NCBI GenBank assembly: GCA_003008705.1 | Contig: PDUO01000006.1 | Location: 319,295-383,294, forward strand | DNA from: Pezicula radicicola | Taxonomy: Eukaryota; Ascomycota; Leotiomycetes; Helotiales; Dermateaceae | DNA: 64,000 nt | Direction: 5' to 3' | Shown here: piece by piece, positions 9,944 through 22,762 of the stretch | Position numbering within the stretch: position 1 is the first letter of the stretch | How the letters are laid out: every line of letters begins with the position of its first letter | Program-made: the position numbers and the translations under genes | Notes under the pieces: generated by a model | Database searches by the model: none | What the model was told of the DNA's origin: nothing | What the model saw: only the letters and a program-made list of their open reading frames with translations

Positions 9944-11733
9944 TTAGATTCTCATTAGAGAAAACTGGCGGCCTTCGTAATCATGGTCATCATATTCAAC
10001 TCTTCCTCTCAAGGACTCTCTCAGTCCAGGTACAATTTTCTTTACCAGTTCCCTTGAGAAGAATGCAACTCCAAGTTCTTGGCTCGTATACCAACTTGCA
10101 TGGTCCATATTGCCGCTCCCCAACACAACAATCTCGTTGTCAACAATAGTAAGTTTGATATGAGTTTGTACAGGCTCTGCAATTGTCGTGAAATCTCCCT
10201 CCTCCTGAACCCTGCTCTTGAAGTAGCCTATTTCCAGCGTTCCAGGTTTTATCCATTCTGGTCCCTCTGGGCGGTTCGTGCTTGTTGATAAGATTGGTGC
10301 CCCGTCGCTGCTCGGGGCTGTTGACGAGGTTGTTTCTTCGCCAGTTTTTGCTTTGTAATTCTTCATCAAAAGTTGATGTCCACTTTTAACGTTTGATAAG
10401 CCAGGCTGTTTGGCAATATAGGAAGGGCCAGGAATTCGAAATGTCACCGCCATGGTCTCTGGCACGTATTCTGTGTAAGTAGTGTGGTCACTCCTAAACC
10501 TGGTCATAGCCCGTGATGTGGTAGTCTGTGAAGTGACCAGCTGTTCCGTTCTCATAAGGGCCTTGCTGGTGATTATTTCAACATGAACACCCCGACGAAG
10601 CGCTTCCCCGAGTGCTGTTATTACTGGCTGACTTGTGACATTTGGTGTCTGCACGAATATATTCTTCCTGGCAGAGCCAATTGCGCGAAGAAGAAATGCG
10701 TTCAGGGGTGTTGGCGGAGGCATTTTATCAGACGTGGGCATACAACATTTACAGAACAGCTTTTTCCACGCACTGACTGCATGGTGTGGCGATGGGAGGA
10801 GGATCGTAGGAATGGATGGCATGGAAGAGAGGTCGGTATGAGAGATCATTATCCGTTGTGGATTGTCTCCTGTCCGAATCTGAATGTCAATCTCATCCTG
10901 ATCCTCTGTGTCCGGCAAAGGAGGAAGAACGGCGCCTCCCCTTGCCCAGAAGTTGTCCCAGAATTCGAAAAGCTTCCCAACGATTGCACCTTTCACCTCT
11001 ATGCAGCCCTCAAACCAATTTTCCCAACTAACATTACTACATTCAAAATTCAAGGTTAGTTTACTTATTTCTAGACGTTTCGGAAGCTAACTCGAAGATG
11101 GTTCGGCAGCAATGAGTAATTGACTCGCAAGGGGCACTTATGCCCCGAGAGATTAAGTACGTACCAACTCGGAAGGAAAGCTCTTTTTCGGTCCACCAGT
11201 ACAAACTTAGGGTGCATGACACTGAATGGTCGTATGAAAACGCTTTTCACAATGAGCTTCACTCCTAGGATTTCGTGTGCTGGCGGTATGCCGAGGTGCT
11301 GCCAGGAGGACGACTTCTGCCACTCGTCGTTTTCACGGAATGAGTATCCGCTTGTACTTTTTGTTTGCGTGAGTTTCTGCCATACCGAGTATGAAGACAT
11401 GCAAATGCGGACTCGAATGGCAGGTCTCTGTTCTCTCAATGCCTTGTCAGACAATTTGCGTAGCAAGGCAACCACATCATCAAGGGATTGTGACTTTGCC
11501 CAGAAACATGTGACGAAGATGACCTCGCGGGTTGCCAATTCACAGGCGGCGAGAACATCATTGAGAATTTGAGTGCCAGTTCCGGTGTTGAATGCAATAG
11601 GATCGGAGGTAGTGATGAGCGATTCGGGTGTGGAGGCCCAATAATTCGGATCGTCAGCTTGGTTGGCGTCGATGTTTTCTCGCATGTCGCTCAACCATCC
11701 ATTGATGACGGTCTTGGAGAGTGCAGAATCCAT
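9944..11733 (-). CDS. phospholipase D-like protein with two HKD motifs
   Basis: Two exons (11165-11733 and 9944-11036) joined across a 128-bp intron give 553 residues. HKD motif 1 is HPKFVLVDRKRAFLPSC (His174, Lys176, Asp181), whose last Cys codon spans the splice and leads into NVSWENWFEGCIE. HKD motif 2 is HIKLTIVD followed by GSGNMDHASW (His482, Lys484, Asp489). Both catalytic halves are intact, so a phosphatidyl- or phosphodiester-hydrolase/transferase reaction through a phosphohistidine intermediate is expected. The start is taken at MDSALSKT, 58 codons inside a longer open frame, because the upstream part is low complexity. No signal peptide is seen. Family members of this type in fungi are mostly uncharacterised, and the substrate (lipid, cardiolipin or nucleic acid) cannot be told from sequence. 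Confidence 0.82.
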
Positions 11734-12366
11734 CTTTAGGTGAGCTCTGCTATGAATAATAATACATGTATGAATGTTGGATTCAGAGAAGGATGTTTTG
11801 GAAATGGAAGAGATGAAGAGGAAGGTTTGGGGAAGTTGCTCTCTACGGTGGCCGTGTTCGTGTTCCTTCCTCTTGCTTTCCACGACGTCGTCGGTCCCTC
11901 CTTCCATACAAACTTACAAAGTGCACCAGTTCACGACGCCTTGACGATTACACCTGATAATTAGCACAACAACAAGAGGTTCACAACACAATCTGGCCTT
12001 AAATTCAACATGTGCGCTCTTGTACGTCAAAGCTGGATGCAAGCTGGGCTCAGCTTTGCACAACAGCTCTTACCTACCCGACAGACCTCGCTGAAAGTCA
12101 CGTGTCTCTGGTTCTCACCAAGCTTGCTAATGGTGTGGAAAATAGCTACTTTGTCCTATTCCTGGGACGGGTATTTCTAATTTATACTGCTTCGTTCTAA
12201 ACCATGGTTTCAGGTTGGAATATGACTTCTTGTCCAACCTCTCTATGGTCTATCTTTCAACATAGTCAAGATTGGATCCCTGCGTGCCAACACCAAGTCT
12301 TCTCATCGTCTGGCCTTGGAACCGCGCGTTGTAATCGAGCAGAAAATATTGCGTTATGTTCATTCC
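11734..12366. other. intergenic spacer
   Basis: Promoter side of the phospholipase-D-like gene and 3' flank of the transporter, both on the minus strand. No gene or repeat seen. Confidence 0.5.
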
Positions 12367-14604
12367 TCAATGTGCGAATCTGAAATCCAGTCTTTTGTTC
12401 CCCTCATCAGTAGTCGTCGCCAAATAGGTTAACTTCTCATCATCCGTCATAGCACCCCATTTTCTGTCCCTATAGGCGTTTCGCTTCACATAATATACCT
12501 TCGTTCCTAAGTATAGGAAAATGTTGAGAATAAGAATAGAGAGGAGGACATGGTTTCCTCGCTTATAACGTGGAGCATCATCTTTCTGGTAGATGTTTGC
12601 GGCGATAATCCCCGAGGTTTGGACGCACATGTTGTACAGAGCAGCCGAGACAGTCCGGGAACGTACTGTGTTGGAATTGCGCGAGTTCCAGCCTACTTGG
12701 ATTGGGTGTGCTAGAAATTTGATAAGTTAGGGATCAAGTATAGGGATTTGTAGGACATAGAGGGGTTGAATACTGGGGTCTTGCTTACCGTTTGGGTAGC
12801 ACAGCAAGGCTGTCATGATGACCCAGGCTAGCCACTTGTTGATTTCGTTGATGTCAACAAGGTTGATAAACACGAGGAAAGGCAAAGCCCATATTTGTCC
12901 GATCAGAGCAGTAAAGGTAAGTTCTCCGAAAACCTCGCCCGCGTACGTGAGTCCTAGCATAGTAACTACATGAAGAACTTTCGTCGGGATTACCAGCAAA
13001 TTGGTCTTGAATGTGTCGAAACCAAGCCCTTTTAGTGAAAGGGTAAGATAATTGGCTGGAGTTGACATAGGAGTCTGAAAGCTCAGGCCGAGTATGTAAA
13101 TTGGCCAGAGATCAAAGTCTTTCATACTTTGCCAGAGTAATGCTGGCGTAAGAGGCTCACGATTGTGCATAGAGCTTTTGCTTGGATCTTCGCGGATGAC
13201 GCGATTAACCATGATTTTCTCTTCACGCTCGGTAAACCATCCTTTCTTTCCTCGAAACCAGTTTGCAGTTGATGTTGGGCTAGATGGCATAAGAACGAAG
13301 GCAAGAAGACCAACAACAAGGGTAATAAGCCCCTTTGAAATAGTCAGCTTTTGAGGTTCAAGTAAAGATGAGAGGATTGTGCTCATACTTCAATCAGAAA
13401 CAGCCACCGCCAGCCAGCTTGGCCCTCTACACCACGTAGATGCAGGAGCCCAAAAGCGAGAAACCCGCCTAGAACATCCGCTAATGCTGATGCCGTCCAG
13501 AAGAAGCCAAGTCGCAGCGAAAGCTCATGATGCTTGTAAAAGTACGAGAGGTACAGAATTATCTGGCTTGTGAATTAGTATGTAGCAAAGCATATGAGGC
13601 TGGACTGCTTACCTCGGGAATGAAGCCGCCTTGGAGCATACCAAGCAGCGCTCGACTTATCAAGAACGAAGTCCTCCCATTTAGATAATATTGCGCTGAA
13701 CCCACAACTGACCACACAACCATCTGAGTAGGAATCCAGATATCTGGTCCAATCCATTTTGCAATCAACTGCGAAGGAAGTTCCGCACAAAGAAACGCCA
13801 GTCTAAATGCTGTCTGCCCCATATTATAATCTGTCAAGCATCAACATCAAAATCACCAATTCCCATCTCTTTCTTCTCTAGGAAACACCGCGCCAAATAA
13901 ATAGAAGGAAAAGAAAACTCACCATTAGTAGTCATCCCCAAGTCTTCCAAAAAGTCATCCGTCAGAGCCTGAGAGATATTCGACCTGTCTAATTCCAACG
14001 CCATAAACATAACTGCCGCAAACACCATAATCTTCTTATCAATTTTCCTAATCAATCTATGCTCCTCACCCCAAGTCCATCTCTCATCAGGATCAAAGCG
14101 ATGAAAATTCTCCCATTCTTCGGGGGGTCTATATTCCTCTAGCGTATCTGGGGAGTCGAAGACAGAAGGTTGAGTTGCTATCGCAGTAGCATCATACAGG
14201 GTTTTTGATCTCTGAAACCAAAACCGTTTTTCCGAGCCTGGAACCCCTAAAGTTAATGATTTATCGATGTCTTTTGAGCCTGAAAGTAGTTTTGTTGTGG
14301 CATTGATGTGTCTTGGATCATCTTTATCCAGATCCGGATCCTCGGAGTAATCATCAAAAGTCCCATATCGATCTTCTACTTCCGCTAACTTCGAATCTCC
14401 TTGTGCTGAGGAATTCGAACTTCTGTCTTCTGAATGCCACTCTTGATCTTCATCTTGAACTCCTAAGAGTGGTTGGTACCTCCCTCCCTTCGAACCACCC
14501 TTCCCAGGACCAGTCGTCGTAAACCGTTTCATCTGAATATCGATATCAGGCCGTGGAACTAAAATATCAAAATCCTCTTCATCTTCTTCATTGCTAGAAC
14601 CCAT
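12367..14604 (-). CDS. MFS transporter, Dal5/allantoate-permease type, long acidic N-tail
   Basis: Five exons (13923-14604, 13613-13830, 13389-13562, 12789-13332, 12367-12710) give 653 residues with all phases matching. Residues 1-188 are a hydrophilic, Asp/Glu/Ser-rich cytosolic tail, unusually long for the family. The membrane domain starts at [20 protein letters not shown] (190 on), which holds the D-R-x-N motif of TM1. The next exons carry QLIAKWIGP, the [10 protein letters not shown] motif of TM4 and [10 protein letters not shown] at the end of TM6. The second half has the family's [16 protein letters not shown] loop and [15 protein letters not shown] near the C-terminus. By family it is a proton-driven organic-anion importer (allantoate, ureidosuccinate, vitamins); the sequence most resembles the YIL166C-like branch. 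The tail may carry phosphorylation or ubiquitination sites, which is inference. Confidence 0.87.
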
Positions 14605-17600
14605 GATTTAATATTTATTTAGGCGCTGGTATGAAGGGTGGAGAGGTTAGTGAATGACGCCTTTAGTTGGGGTTTAGTTGCCATCTGTAGTTCTGAGTGA
14701 GCGTTGGTGTGTAAGACTGGTTGGTTGATGATAGGGCCGAATTCCCGCGAATTTTCAGACGAATAAGAACACTAGGAATGCTGGTTTGCGTGTTTCTTAT
14801 GCGCTGTAGCCGAAGTTGTACGAATATTGTCTTGAAGTCTGGTGATGGTATGGATGGTTCCTGGTGGCTCCCTTACTTTGTCGTTATTTGGGGGTCGGGT
14901 TGCGTTATTGAGGGGTGAGATTTTGGGTTTAGGGGTTTCTCGGTTAAGGTTTGTGCTGGGTGTAGGGGTTCATAGGGGTAAGACATAAGGTTAGGAAGGA
15001 CTTATTTTTAGGATGTGTGACATTGTCAATAAAGTGATGTACTATACCATGTTGCTGAATTTATTTAATTGGGTAGGTGAACCTCTTTAGTTTATTCTCT
15101 GTTGTATTATTTTTGAAAGAGCGAAGTGTTCAGGTATGGTCATGTGATCGTCCCCCCCACTACAAATGAGCCCATTCCTCGCCCACACCCCTTTTTCAAT
15201 TATTGCTCCCTAGAGCTGTTCAACTGTTCTAATACTACTAATGCAAGTAGCAATAAAGCTGCTAAAATGTACTCTTCAAGACAAAAACCCTTTTCGCTTA
15301 AGAAAGCAGATCCTTTATTTTACAGTGGAGACTCAACTCCTCGATTATTACAATCAAGAAGATGCCGCCATAACAGCCTTTTTTTTAAAAGTATCTGTAA
15401 GCAGCAGGTAGCCTTCACGGTGCTTTCATTGACCTATAGTGTTATAAGTACCTATCTATCCTCGTTATAGCTTAATACGATTCTAAACTCACTTAAAGCT
15501 AAGGTAGGTAGCAATTAAATTAGTAGTTTTCTTCCTTGATGTGATAATTCTATGTATTGAAAGCGTAGAAGGTTGTATTGTGCAACGTATAGCTAATATA
15601 GCAAAATTTCAAGGTAACTACTAAGTATTAATAAGATTTATAGTGTTCTCAGCCACGGTATATCAAGGTGATTTAATAAGAGCAATAATGTTTTCACTAT
15701 AATAACTTGTAGCATTTCTTAATTTAACTACTGCTATAAGAGGGTTATCTAAATTCAGTAACTATACAGGTCATTAGTAACCAACTCAAAACAGATAAGT
15801 CATTTGGTTTTGATTACTTACTTGTAGTGTATAGCACTGTTAATATAAATACGACAGTAAGCTTTGCTTGAAACTTGATATGTATATATTACATAGCTCG
15901 CTGAATATCGAGAAAGCATTTCAAAGATCGTATATATATAGATTCAAGATTAACTATCTAACTTGTGACAAGATCTCTTATAATGCAACAAAAAACAATT
16001 CTACGCTATATTATTATTAACATATTACACCCTAACCACCCTCACTAGATTATAATTCGCTCTTACTTTGCCACTCTACAAAGACTGAGAAACACTTTCC
16101 TTTGTAACATTCATTAGTAGTGTAGAGCTAAGGAGAAAGCGATTTGTATTTTTAGTTCTAGTTTTAATAATTTAGTTATAAATAAGGGGTTATGGCCGTT
16201 AACTCTGTAAGCCTTCTTCTATTGGAGAGTAAACGTATACAGAGAGTTGAAAGATAAAGTGTATAAGGCAAATAGTACTCGAGTATATAAAGAAGGAGGT
16301 AGAAGTAATAACTACAAATTTCTAAATAGTATACTGTCTTACTGAATTAGTAGAACTTAACAAGATAAATTACGTAGAGATTATAAGAAAAAAGCAATGT
16401 ACTCTGTAATGAACTCAAACCGTTGTATTAAATATATCCTCGATATTTTTGACATCAAGGCAATGTCATGCTACCAGCTCCTGATCCTGGTCCTACTTCT
16501 GCTCAACCACCTGCAGCGCACTATCTGCAGCACATCATCTGCACCCCGTAGCAATCCCACAGCCTCCACAATAGCAAATAGATTAACAGCCCAGCCGCTG
16601 GACTTCTCAAGAACGAAAACTAAGTTAATAGGCTTTCACCTCTTCTAATCCTAAAGGCCTAGAAAACAGTAAATAACAACAAGTATCTTTTATAACAACT
16701 AACGTTTGGATTTGCTGTCATAGACATGAAATTATAATACAAACGAGATGAGGTGGAGGATTGGCAAGGAAGGCTGAAATATCATTAGGCACTTTGATAG
16801 AAAGCTTCGAAGACATATATTAGCATCTTCGCTAAATGCTTTCTCATTGGTGATGTACTGTTGAATTGCCTCGTCGGTTGTTTGATATTTGGCCGTGAGA
16901 GTGTAAAAATTGGTGGTTTTAGACAGATATTTCTAGATGATGTTAGTTATGGATGTATGTGTGTAGGTAGTACTATAGCTTGCTATTTTTGTTTTATCTT
17001 TTCTATAATTATAGTGTTGGCTCTAGAATGAGTATGTAGTTAAATGATGGGAAGAGGCTACATGAACCCTCGATCACATTGAATATATGAATCATGGTGG
17101 AATTGCAGAATGTGGTCAAAACCATGAATTGAGACTTGATTGCTCGCTCCCATTAGGTAGGAGGCAAGTCGAGTTTACATATTAAAGGATTGGCACCTAG
17201 AATGGGCCCAAATCCATACAAAATGAGGCATTTAAGGTGCCATTTCATTAACGTAAAAATGGTGCCATATTGGGCCAGAATGGTCGAAATCAATATGCGA
17301 TTTCGGAGGGATCAGCGGGCGCCAGGGCCACCAGAAATGAAGATATACTGAAAACACGTGATTACGGGCCGACAGGTTATGTTAAGAGTTATTGTCGAGA
17401 CATCGTTTTGTATTTATATTAGAAGTAAATACAGAAACAAATATATATTATAGACGTCTTACAAGCACGCTTTTATAATTCAAGAAAATCGAGGAAAATT
17501 CCACAAGGTAACTGATCGAACTATTTCTTAGTGATGAATGAAATTCTATTTAGACCCAAAGGACAAACCAATAAAATTAGGGAAGCGAAACCGAAGGAAT

Positions 17601-18096
17601 TGAAGTATGTTTGGAAGCTATGCATCTTGAGTATGACCTCTACATAACAATACCTGCAGAAAAACACTCATTTCAGAAGATTTACTACAGATATTTCAAT
17701 ACCGCTACATTGGATTTTTAATTGGCTTAGGTAAGTATACTTTTCTTGCGAAAGATTTTGTTGCATGATGTAAATTTTGTTAGGGTTACTTAGGTCGGCG
17801 TTATGTACAGTAGTAGTGATAACAACCAATAGGACTTTTACCATGTCTTCGGAAGTCAATCGACTTGGTTAAGTACGACGACGTTGAGATTAAAAGAGAT
17901 CACCTAGAGTACTGTAAGTTGCGGTGCTCTTACGTGACTGCCATTTTGTATACTTAGATGTAACCACACGGCAGTAATAATATCCCAACATATCTTGAGC
18001 ATCTATAGATATAGTTATATGCTAATAGCCTGTACTTTTCCTTCTTTGGTTGCAGACTATGATTTCATAACATCATTGTAGGTATACACAGTACAC
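14605..18096. other. 3.5-kb gene-free region, mostly AT-rich
   Basis: 14640-15000 is strongly G/T-rich on the plus strand (the C/A-rich leader side of the transporter gene). 15060-17000 is AT-rich with many stops in all frames and no recognisable gene. A small GC-richer island at 16465-16620 has no supported product. This looks like decayed repeat DNA or an isochore-like segment. Confidence 0.5.
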
Positions 18097-19617
18097 CTAA
18101 AATTCATCCTCGTTATCGGTCTTTGTCAAACCTACCCAATTCCAACAGATTTCCCAACCTAAGTCCGTACCAAAATAAGGGATCATTACATCTTCTCCGT
18201 ATTTAACTCCTTCCATAGGACTGTATGTTGCAGCTACCTTGCCCACCGCGAGTGCGATCATGGGTGGAATCTCTGGCCTTTCTATCAACGCTGGTGCTTG
18301 TTCAGGAGATTCGAGTGTTAAGATTATTTGTTGTTGGCTTTTCTCGGCTTGTTCTTCGGAGGCCAGGAGAAGTGTGTATATATTCTGCGCGGCTTGGTGT
18401 CCCATAGCCATAGCTGCTCCGGCACGCTTGATGCCAGAAACATGAGCGGGGTCGCCGATGCAGAAGTGGGTTGTGCTGTTTGGTGTTCCAGATGGGAATT
18501 GAAGTCTGTTATCTTGTCAGCTTTTCACTCGGGCCTTGGATATATCTCACAGGAGAACATACGTAGGTAATACTTTCACATATCCTTCCTCATCCAAGAC
18601 TTCCTTGGGCAGAAACTCGGTACTAGGAATACTACGTGAGACGGCATTGATAATCTTGCTGGCACGTAATTCTCTTCCCTCTCCAAGGGTAATGACATAT
18701 CCGTCATCTGTGGTGCGAGTGTTTTTGTCTTCTACCCGCTGTCCTAGGATGACTTCCACCCCGGAGTTCCGTAGGAGTTCGAGGGCTTTCTCTTTAAATT
18801 CTGAAGGAAGGGGTTCGGCGGAGAGGAGTTCTTGTCTGGAATGGACCAGTACAGTATGTTTGGACGGGTGTAACACTGCAAATTCGGCCGCGCATTCGAT
18901 TCCTACGGCACCTTCACGGATTGTTAGATATGCATATATCAGCGTCTGATTCTTGGATGCCTTACCTCCACCGACGACCACAATACTATGCTTTGCATTC
19001 TCAATCTCGTCGATATATGTTCCCACCTCTTTTAAATACTCATCCTTAACTACAGCCTGTGGAACCACAGGCCATGCTCGACGGAGTCCGGAAGCGTTGA
19101 TTAGGTAGTCGTACTTGACAGTTCCCTCATCTGCACTCTCCCCCTTTGTGTACACAGTTGTTTTATTGGTGGTGTCTACCAGCTTTGCTTTACCCCAGAT
19201 GAATTGGACCTCCGGCCTTTGTAGTTCTTTGATTCCCGTAAAGCGGCGCCATGCTTTAGGGACAAAGGAAGATTCCGCGAAGACTAGTGGGGAACCGACT
19301 GAGTGGTCTATTTCTTTGCATTAGCCATCTGTCTTAGTGTGTGGTGTGGCGTTGGCTTCGACCAGTCACTTTCAACAGAGAGTATGTATGCCGGGTGATG
19401 AAGAGGAGTTTGCTACGGGGAACAACGTACAAAAACCATCTCTAGAATCGAGAAGTGTGATATGCAATGGCTTCTTCAATTTTGGTTCTGTGCTTTTTCC
19501 GTCGTTGTACTGAAGAAGCTTGATGAGCGCAGCAAGACCCGCATATGCCCCGCCAATAACAAGTACTCTATGTGCTGCTGCAGAAGCGACAGCTGTCGTG
19601 GCGTGTTGAATGAGCAT
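18097..19617 (-). CDS. AIF/AMID-type FAD-dependent pyridine nucleotide-disulfide oxidoreductase
   Basis: Four exons (19431-19617, 18966-19307, 18563-18911, 18097-18505) give 428 residues. The N-terminal FAD-binding Rossmann motif is VLVIGGAYAGLAAL (about 18-31). The second, NAD(P)H-binding Rossmann motif is IVVVGGGAVGIECAAE (about 170-185), reconstructed exactly over a splice site. A late CIGDPAHV block matches the GD motif that contacts FAD. Such proteins oxidise NAD(P)H and reduce quinones (FSP1/AMID-like) or, in fungi, remain uncharacterised. There is no clear mitochondrial presequence, only a short Ala-rich head. Three iron-type GATA elements lie 588-730 bp upstream of its start, the closest regulatory feature to any gene, so iron control is a reasonable inference. 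Confidence 0.85.
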
Positions 19618-20204
19618 CCTTCTGGATTCGGTTTCCTAAAATGAACGTCGGGCAAGTTGCAACGGGTAGGAAGAATGGGTGAAGCAGAGGAGGCCAAGTA
19701 GAAAGCAGAAAAAAGAGAGAAGCCAGTAATTTTAGTAGTAGCTAACTACCTTACTTACGAGTTACGAGACCTGAGGGGCTGTTGAGGGCACTAGGCAGGA
19801 CAACGGGCTTTGTATATTAAGAGCTCCGATGATACAGCAGAAAGCGTCGTCGTGGTAGGTTCCTGGTAGATGGATACTCCGTAGTCAAGACTTTTTACCT
19901 GTGTAGACTCCTGGTGACGCCGTAGTTCCGTACAACCACATCCTTCTCACTGGGAACATGGTTGAAGCATATGTTGGGGATTTATCGGCCAAGATGAGTC
20001 CGGTGAGCAGTCTGCAAGTCCACATTTTAGGATGCCGATATCGCTTTGATGGCTTATTGATAGCTTAGATAGCTTGCTTTGAGAAGGTGCAGTGCGGAAG
20101 CGAAATGGGATTGGTTTGATGAGAGTGTGGTGTGTGGTGGATGAAAGGATGAAAGGAGACGGACAAGACAGACCATGGTTCAAGAAAAACTTGGCCGGCT
20201 ACAG

Positions 20205-20213
20205 TTATCAGAT
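20205..20213 (-). promoter_or_regulatory. SreA-type iron GATA element
   Basis: TTATCAGAT on plus, that is ATCTGATAA on minus, an exact match to ATCWGATAA recognised by two-zinc-finger iron GATA repressors (Aspergillus SreA, Histoplasma Sre1, Ustilago Urbs1). Confidence 0.55.
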
Positions 20214-20306
20214 GGGTCGACTGGCCCTCGACCCCTGATGACTCCACTTGATCCGAGATGGAGCTGATCTAGCCGCGTATTTCCACTAATAAGCAGGGCT
20301 AAATGC

Positions 20307-20315
20307 TTATCAGAT
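20307..20315 (-). promoter_or_regulatory. SreA-type iron GATA element
   Basis: Second exact ATCTGATAA on minus, 102 bp from the first. Confidence 0.55.
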
Positions 20316-20338
20316 CCTTGGCAACCCGCTTTTCGTCT

Positions 20339-20347
20339 TTATCTGAT
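20339..20347 (-). promoter_or_regulatory. SreA-type iron GATA element
   Basis: Exact ATCAGATAA on minus, 32 bp (three helical turns) from the preceding element; a partial ATCAGATC copy on plus follows at 20354. Confidence 0.55.
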
Positions 20348-21675
20348 GATCTAATCAGATCTTTTTGCCGTTGCTCATTTCCGTTCTGAACTTTCCTAAC
20401 ATTCCTCTTCCTCCTCCTCCTCCCCGAGAGTTTGATCTGACCCTTCTCTAGCCGAACCCCTTTTCACCAGTTCGGGTTTTTCATAAGATACTCCACTCCG
20501 TACACAGCATAAGATATGCCGTACTCGTGGTCAAGTATTTTATGCTGCTGATGGATGCAAAAGTTGCACTTGCAAGCGTTTCACGTTGTGTAGTCTTGGT
20601 GTTTCACCAATAATAAGCAGTCCAATTCATCTGAAGTGAATGTTGAATCGCGGTGCTCTACTTGCAGTGTCATAACCGAAGTGAATCCTGAGTACAAAGG
20701 CAGTAAAGTCTATGTCATGATATTCACTAACAGCAAGAAGCAATTTAGCGATATTATCTGCAAGCATTGTGCAAAGAAAGCTAATCAGAGCTTGCATACT
20801 CATACATAACTCTCACCCCAAGTTATGTTGCGCAACAGATGCTCCAACCAGAAATGAAAGCCACATCTAAAGAGTAAGTCTCACAATAGAAGGTCAATTG
20901 AGTGATTACTCTGTTACTCAGAAATGGTGAGTATCTTGTGGAAAACCTCACTCGTCATCCTTTTTGCGTTGCGCGACAAAATTCAACCAGAGATTACTTT
21001 GGTACGAGTATCCACTTGAGCAAGTCATGCAACTAAACGAGTCGAACATAAAACCTCGTACTAGAACTGATTGAAGTTCAGTTCTCAGGAGCTATTCATA
21101 ACCCTTGCATCTAAGCAAATTCATTTCGACGTTACCATGACCTTGCATAGATAGATGAATCGATGATCGCCTTACATACTCGCTGCTCAGAAGTAGACAA
21201 GTGAGCAAAGGCAGAAAAGAAACTCGAGAGTTGCAAATCCTCAGAAGAGAATGTCCCCTAGAAGCTATTCAGAGTCAATATCTATGAGTACGCTTGAGGC
21301 GCCTAGGTAAGTACAATAGAGAGCTGACATCATGATGTTAGTCACTCCGTGGGGTGAAAATGCAACTTGGTACAAAGCAAGTTACGAAGTAAATGTGAAG
21401 TTAAAACCCAGACAATAGACAACCCAAGGAAAATTTGCAAATTGAGCACAACCATTGAGGTACTTGGCTCTATTTCTATTTCCCCAACGTAATATTCCCT
21501 TAAAAATTGTTAAGGCTGGTGTGCAACGAGGAGTGGCAGGGCGAAGTACTACTGTACGAGAAATACGAAAGTTACTCCGCCCTCCTCCGACAGCTGAGAG
21601 CGTGACTTTCAGATGTCGCTTACCCGGCAATAAGTAGCGTGGGGGCTAAACGAGGGCTTGGTCTTCCCACCTTCC

Positions 21676-21726
21676 TCCCTGCTCCCTTCTCCCTTCTCCC
21701 TTCTCCCTTCACGCTTCACCCTTCAC
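21676..21726 (+). repeat. TCCCTTC microsatellite
   Basis: A run of CTCCCTT/TCCCTTC heptamers (about four perfect units, then degenerate CGCTTCACCCTTCA) makes a nearly pure pyrimidine strand. Confidence 0.8.
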
Positions 21727-22249
21727 TCCTGACATGCGGCTCGTGCCAGATATAACAACAACCTAAAGTCAACCACTCTCACTGGGAAACCCTTACTTGT
21801 ACAGCCTTGGAAATGTGTCATGCTCACTCCGTCATGATGAAGTCGAAAGATATTCAGCTGCAAATATTGAATACTCGAAAATATATAACAAATCTCAGGC
21901 CAGGAAGCGTACCTTGCGGCAAACGCGGCGCTGCATCTGCATATGCAGTTCTGCAATGCTGGCAGCTCATGCATCACGCCCAATTCTGACGTGTTATGAA
22001 AGTCGCGTCCCACTCGTTCACAGGCTCACAAGGCTCGCAGCATATGGCCACCCACCACTCAGGCAGCTTCTCACGGGAAAAGTGGCTGAGAAGATACAAG
22101 GACGTTCCAAGAAGGCAAGTTCCTCCGATGCAGAAACGAGGCGCCTTTGGTACAATTGGGCTCGGTCTTTTAATGGTTTTCCATGTTTTTCGTGTATTTC
22201 ACGGCTGTACGCAGGTAGCGCCACACTAGGTGACTCCATCGCTGGCAGG

Positions 22250-22258
22250 ATCAGATAA
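22250..22258 (+). promoter_or_regulatory. SreA-type iron GATA element upstream of siderophore transporter
   Basis: Exact ATCAGATAA, 505 bp before the transporter ATG. Further AGATAG/AGATAA cores occur at 22640 and 22690 in its leader. Confidence 0.6.
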
Positions 22259-22762
22259 GATGAGCTAAGTTTCTACTTTCAGAACACGGAAGCCTTGCAG
22301 CGTGACACACAGACACTGTACTCTGCCGGCCCGGTCCTTCATACTTTCAAGCTCCAAACCACCCCCCTCCCCCCGATCTATCATCTCCCAGGAATCCGGT
22401 CTCATTTTATATACTCGTACATTGTACGACTCTACCCACTCTACCTTGCGCAACCGGCCAAGCAAAAAAAAGACTCACTACTCTTTTTTTTTGGTTCTCT
22501 TCTGAAGCTCTTTTACTTTTATTTGCTGCTTTTGGCCGCATCTGCATGATATGAATCAGTCTTACTTATTTTATGTTTCCTTCTTCCAACAGATGCGCAA
22601 GTCAGACGACCAGGACCAACCAGGCTCTAGCCGTGACAGATAGCCAACTCACCAGGATCAGCAGCCCCCGTCTGATTTACGATCTCCAGATAATACCAAC
22701 CTTCGGCACATTATTTTCAAATAAAGAGACTCCTGTCGAGAGGTTAAAGCTTTAAAGAGGCG

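Larger units (their letters stand above)
19618..22762. other. 3.1-kb divergent intergenic region with iron-type GATA sites
   Basis: No protein gene could be supported on either strand. Apparent frames at 21.4-22.3 kb overlap on both strands without splice logic. The region holds four ATCWGATAA elements (annotated separately), CCAAT pentamers near 20606, 20621 and 21978, a C/T-rich microsatellite, and the leader of the siderophore transporter gene. Confidence 0.55.

Noticed and set aside
14880..15000. GGTTTAGGGG/GTAGGGGTT words resembling telomere repeats
   Set aside because: Not tandem TTAGGG; part of a general G/T-rich strand bias.
21382..22260. Possible gene between the iron-GATA sites and the siderophore transporter
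   Set aside because: Frames up to 153 codons overlap on both strands without recognisable protein sequence or introns.
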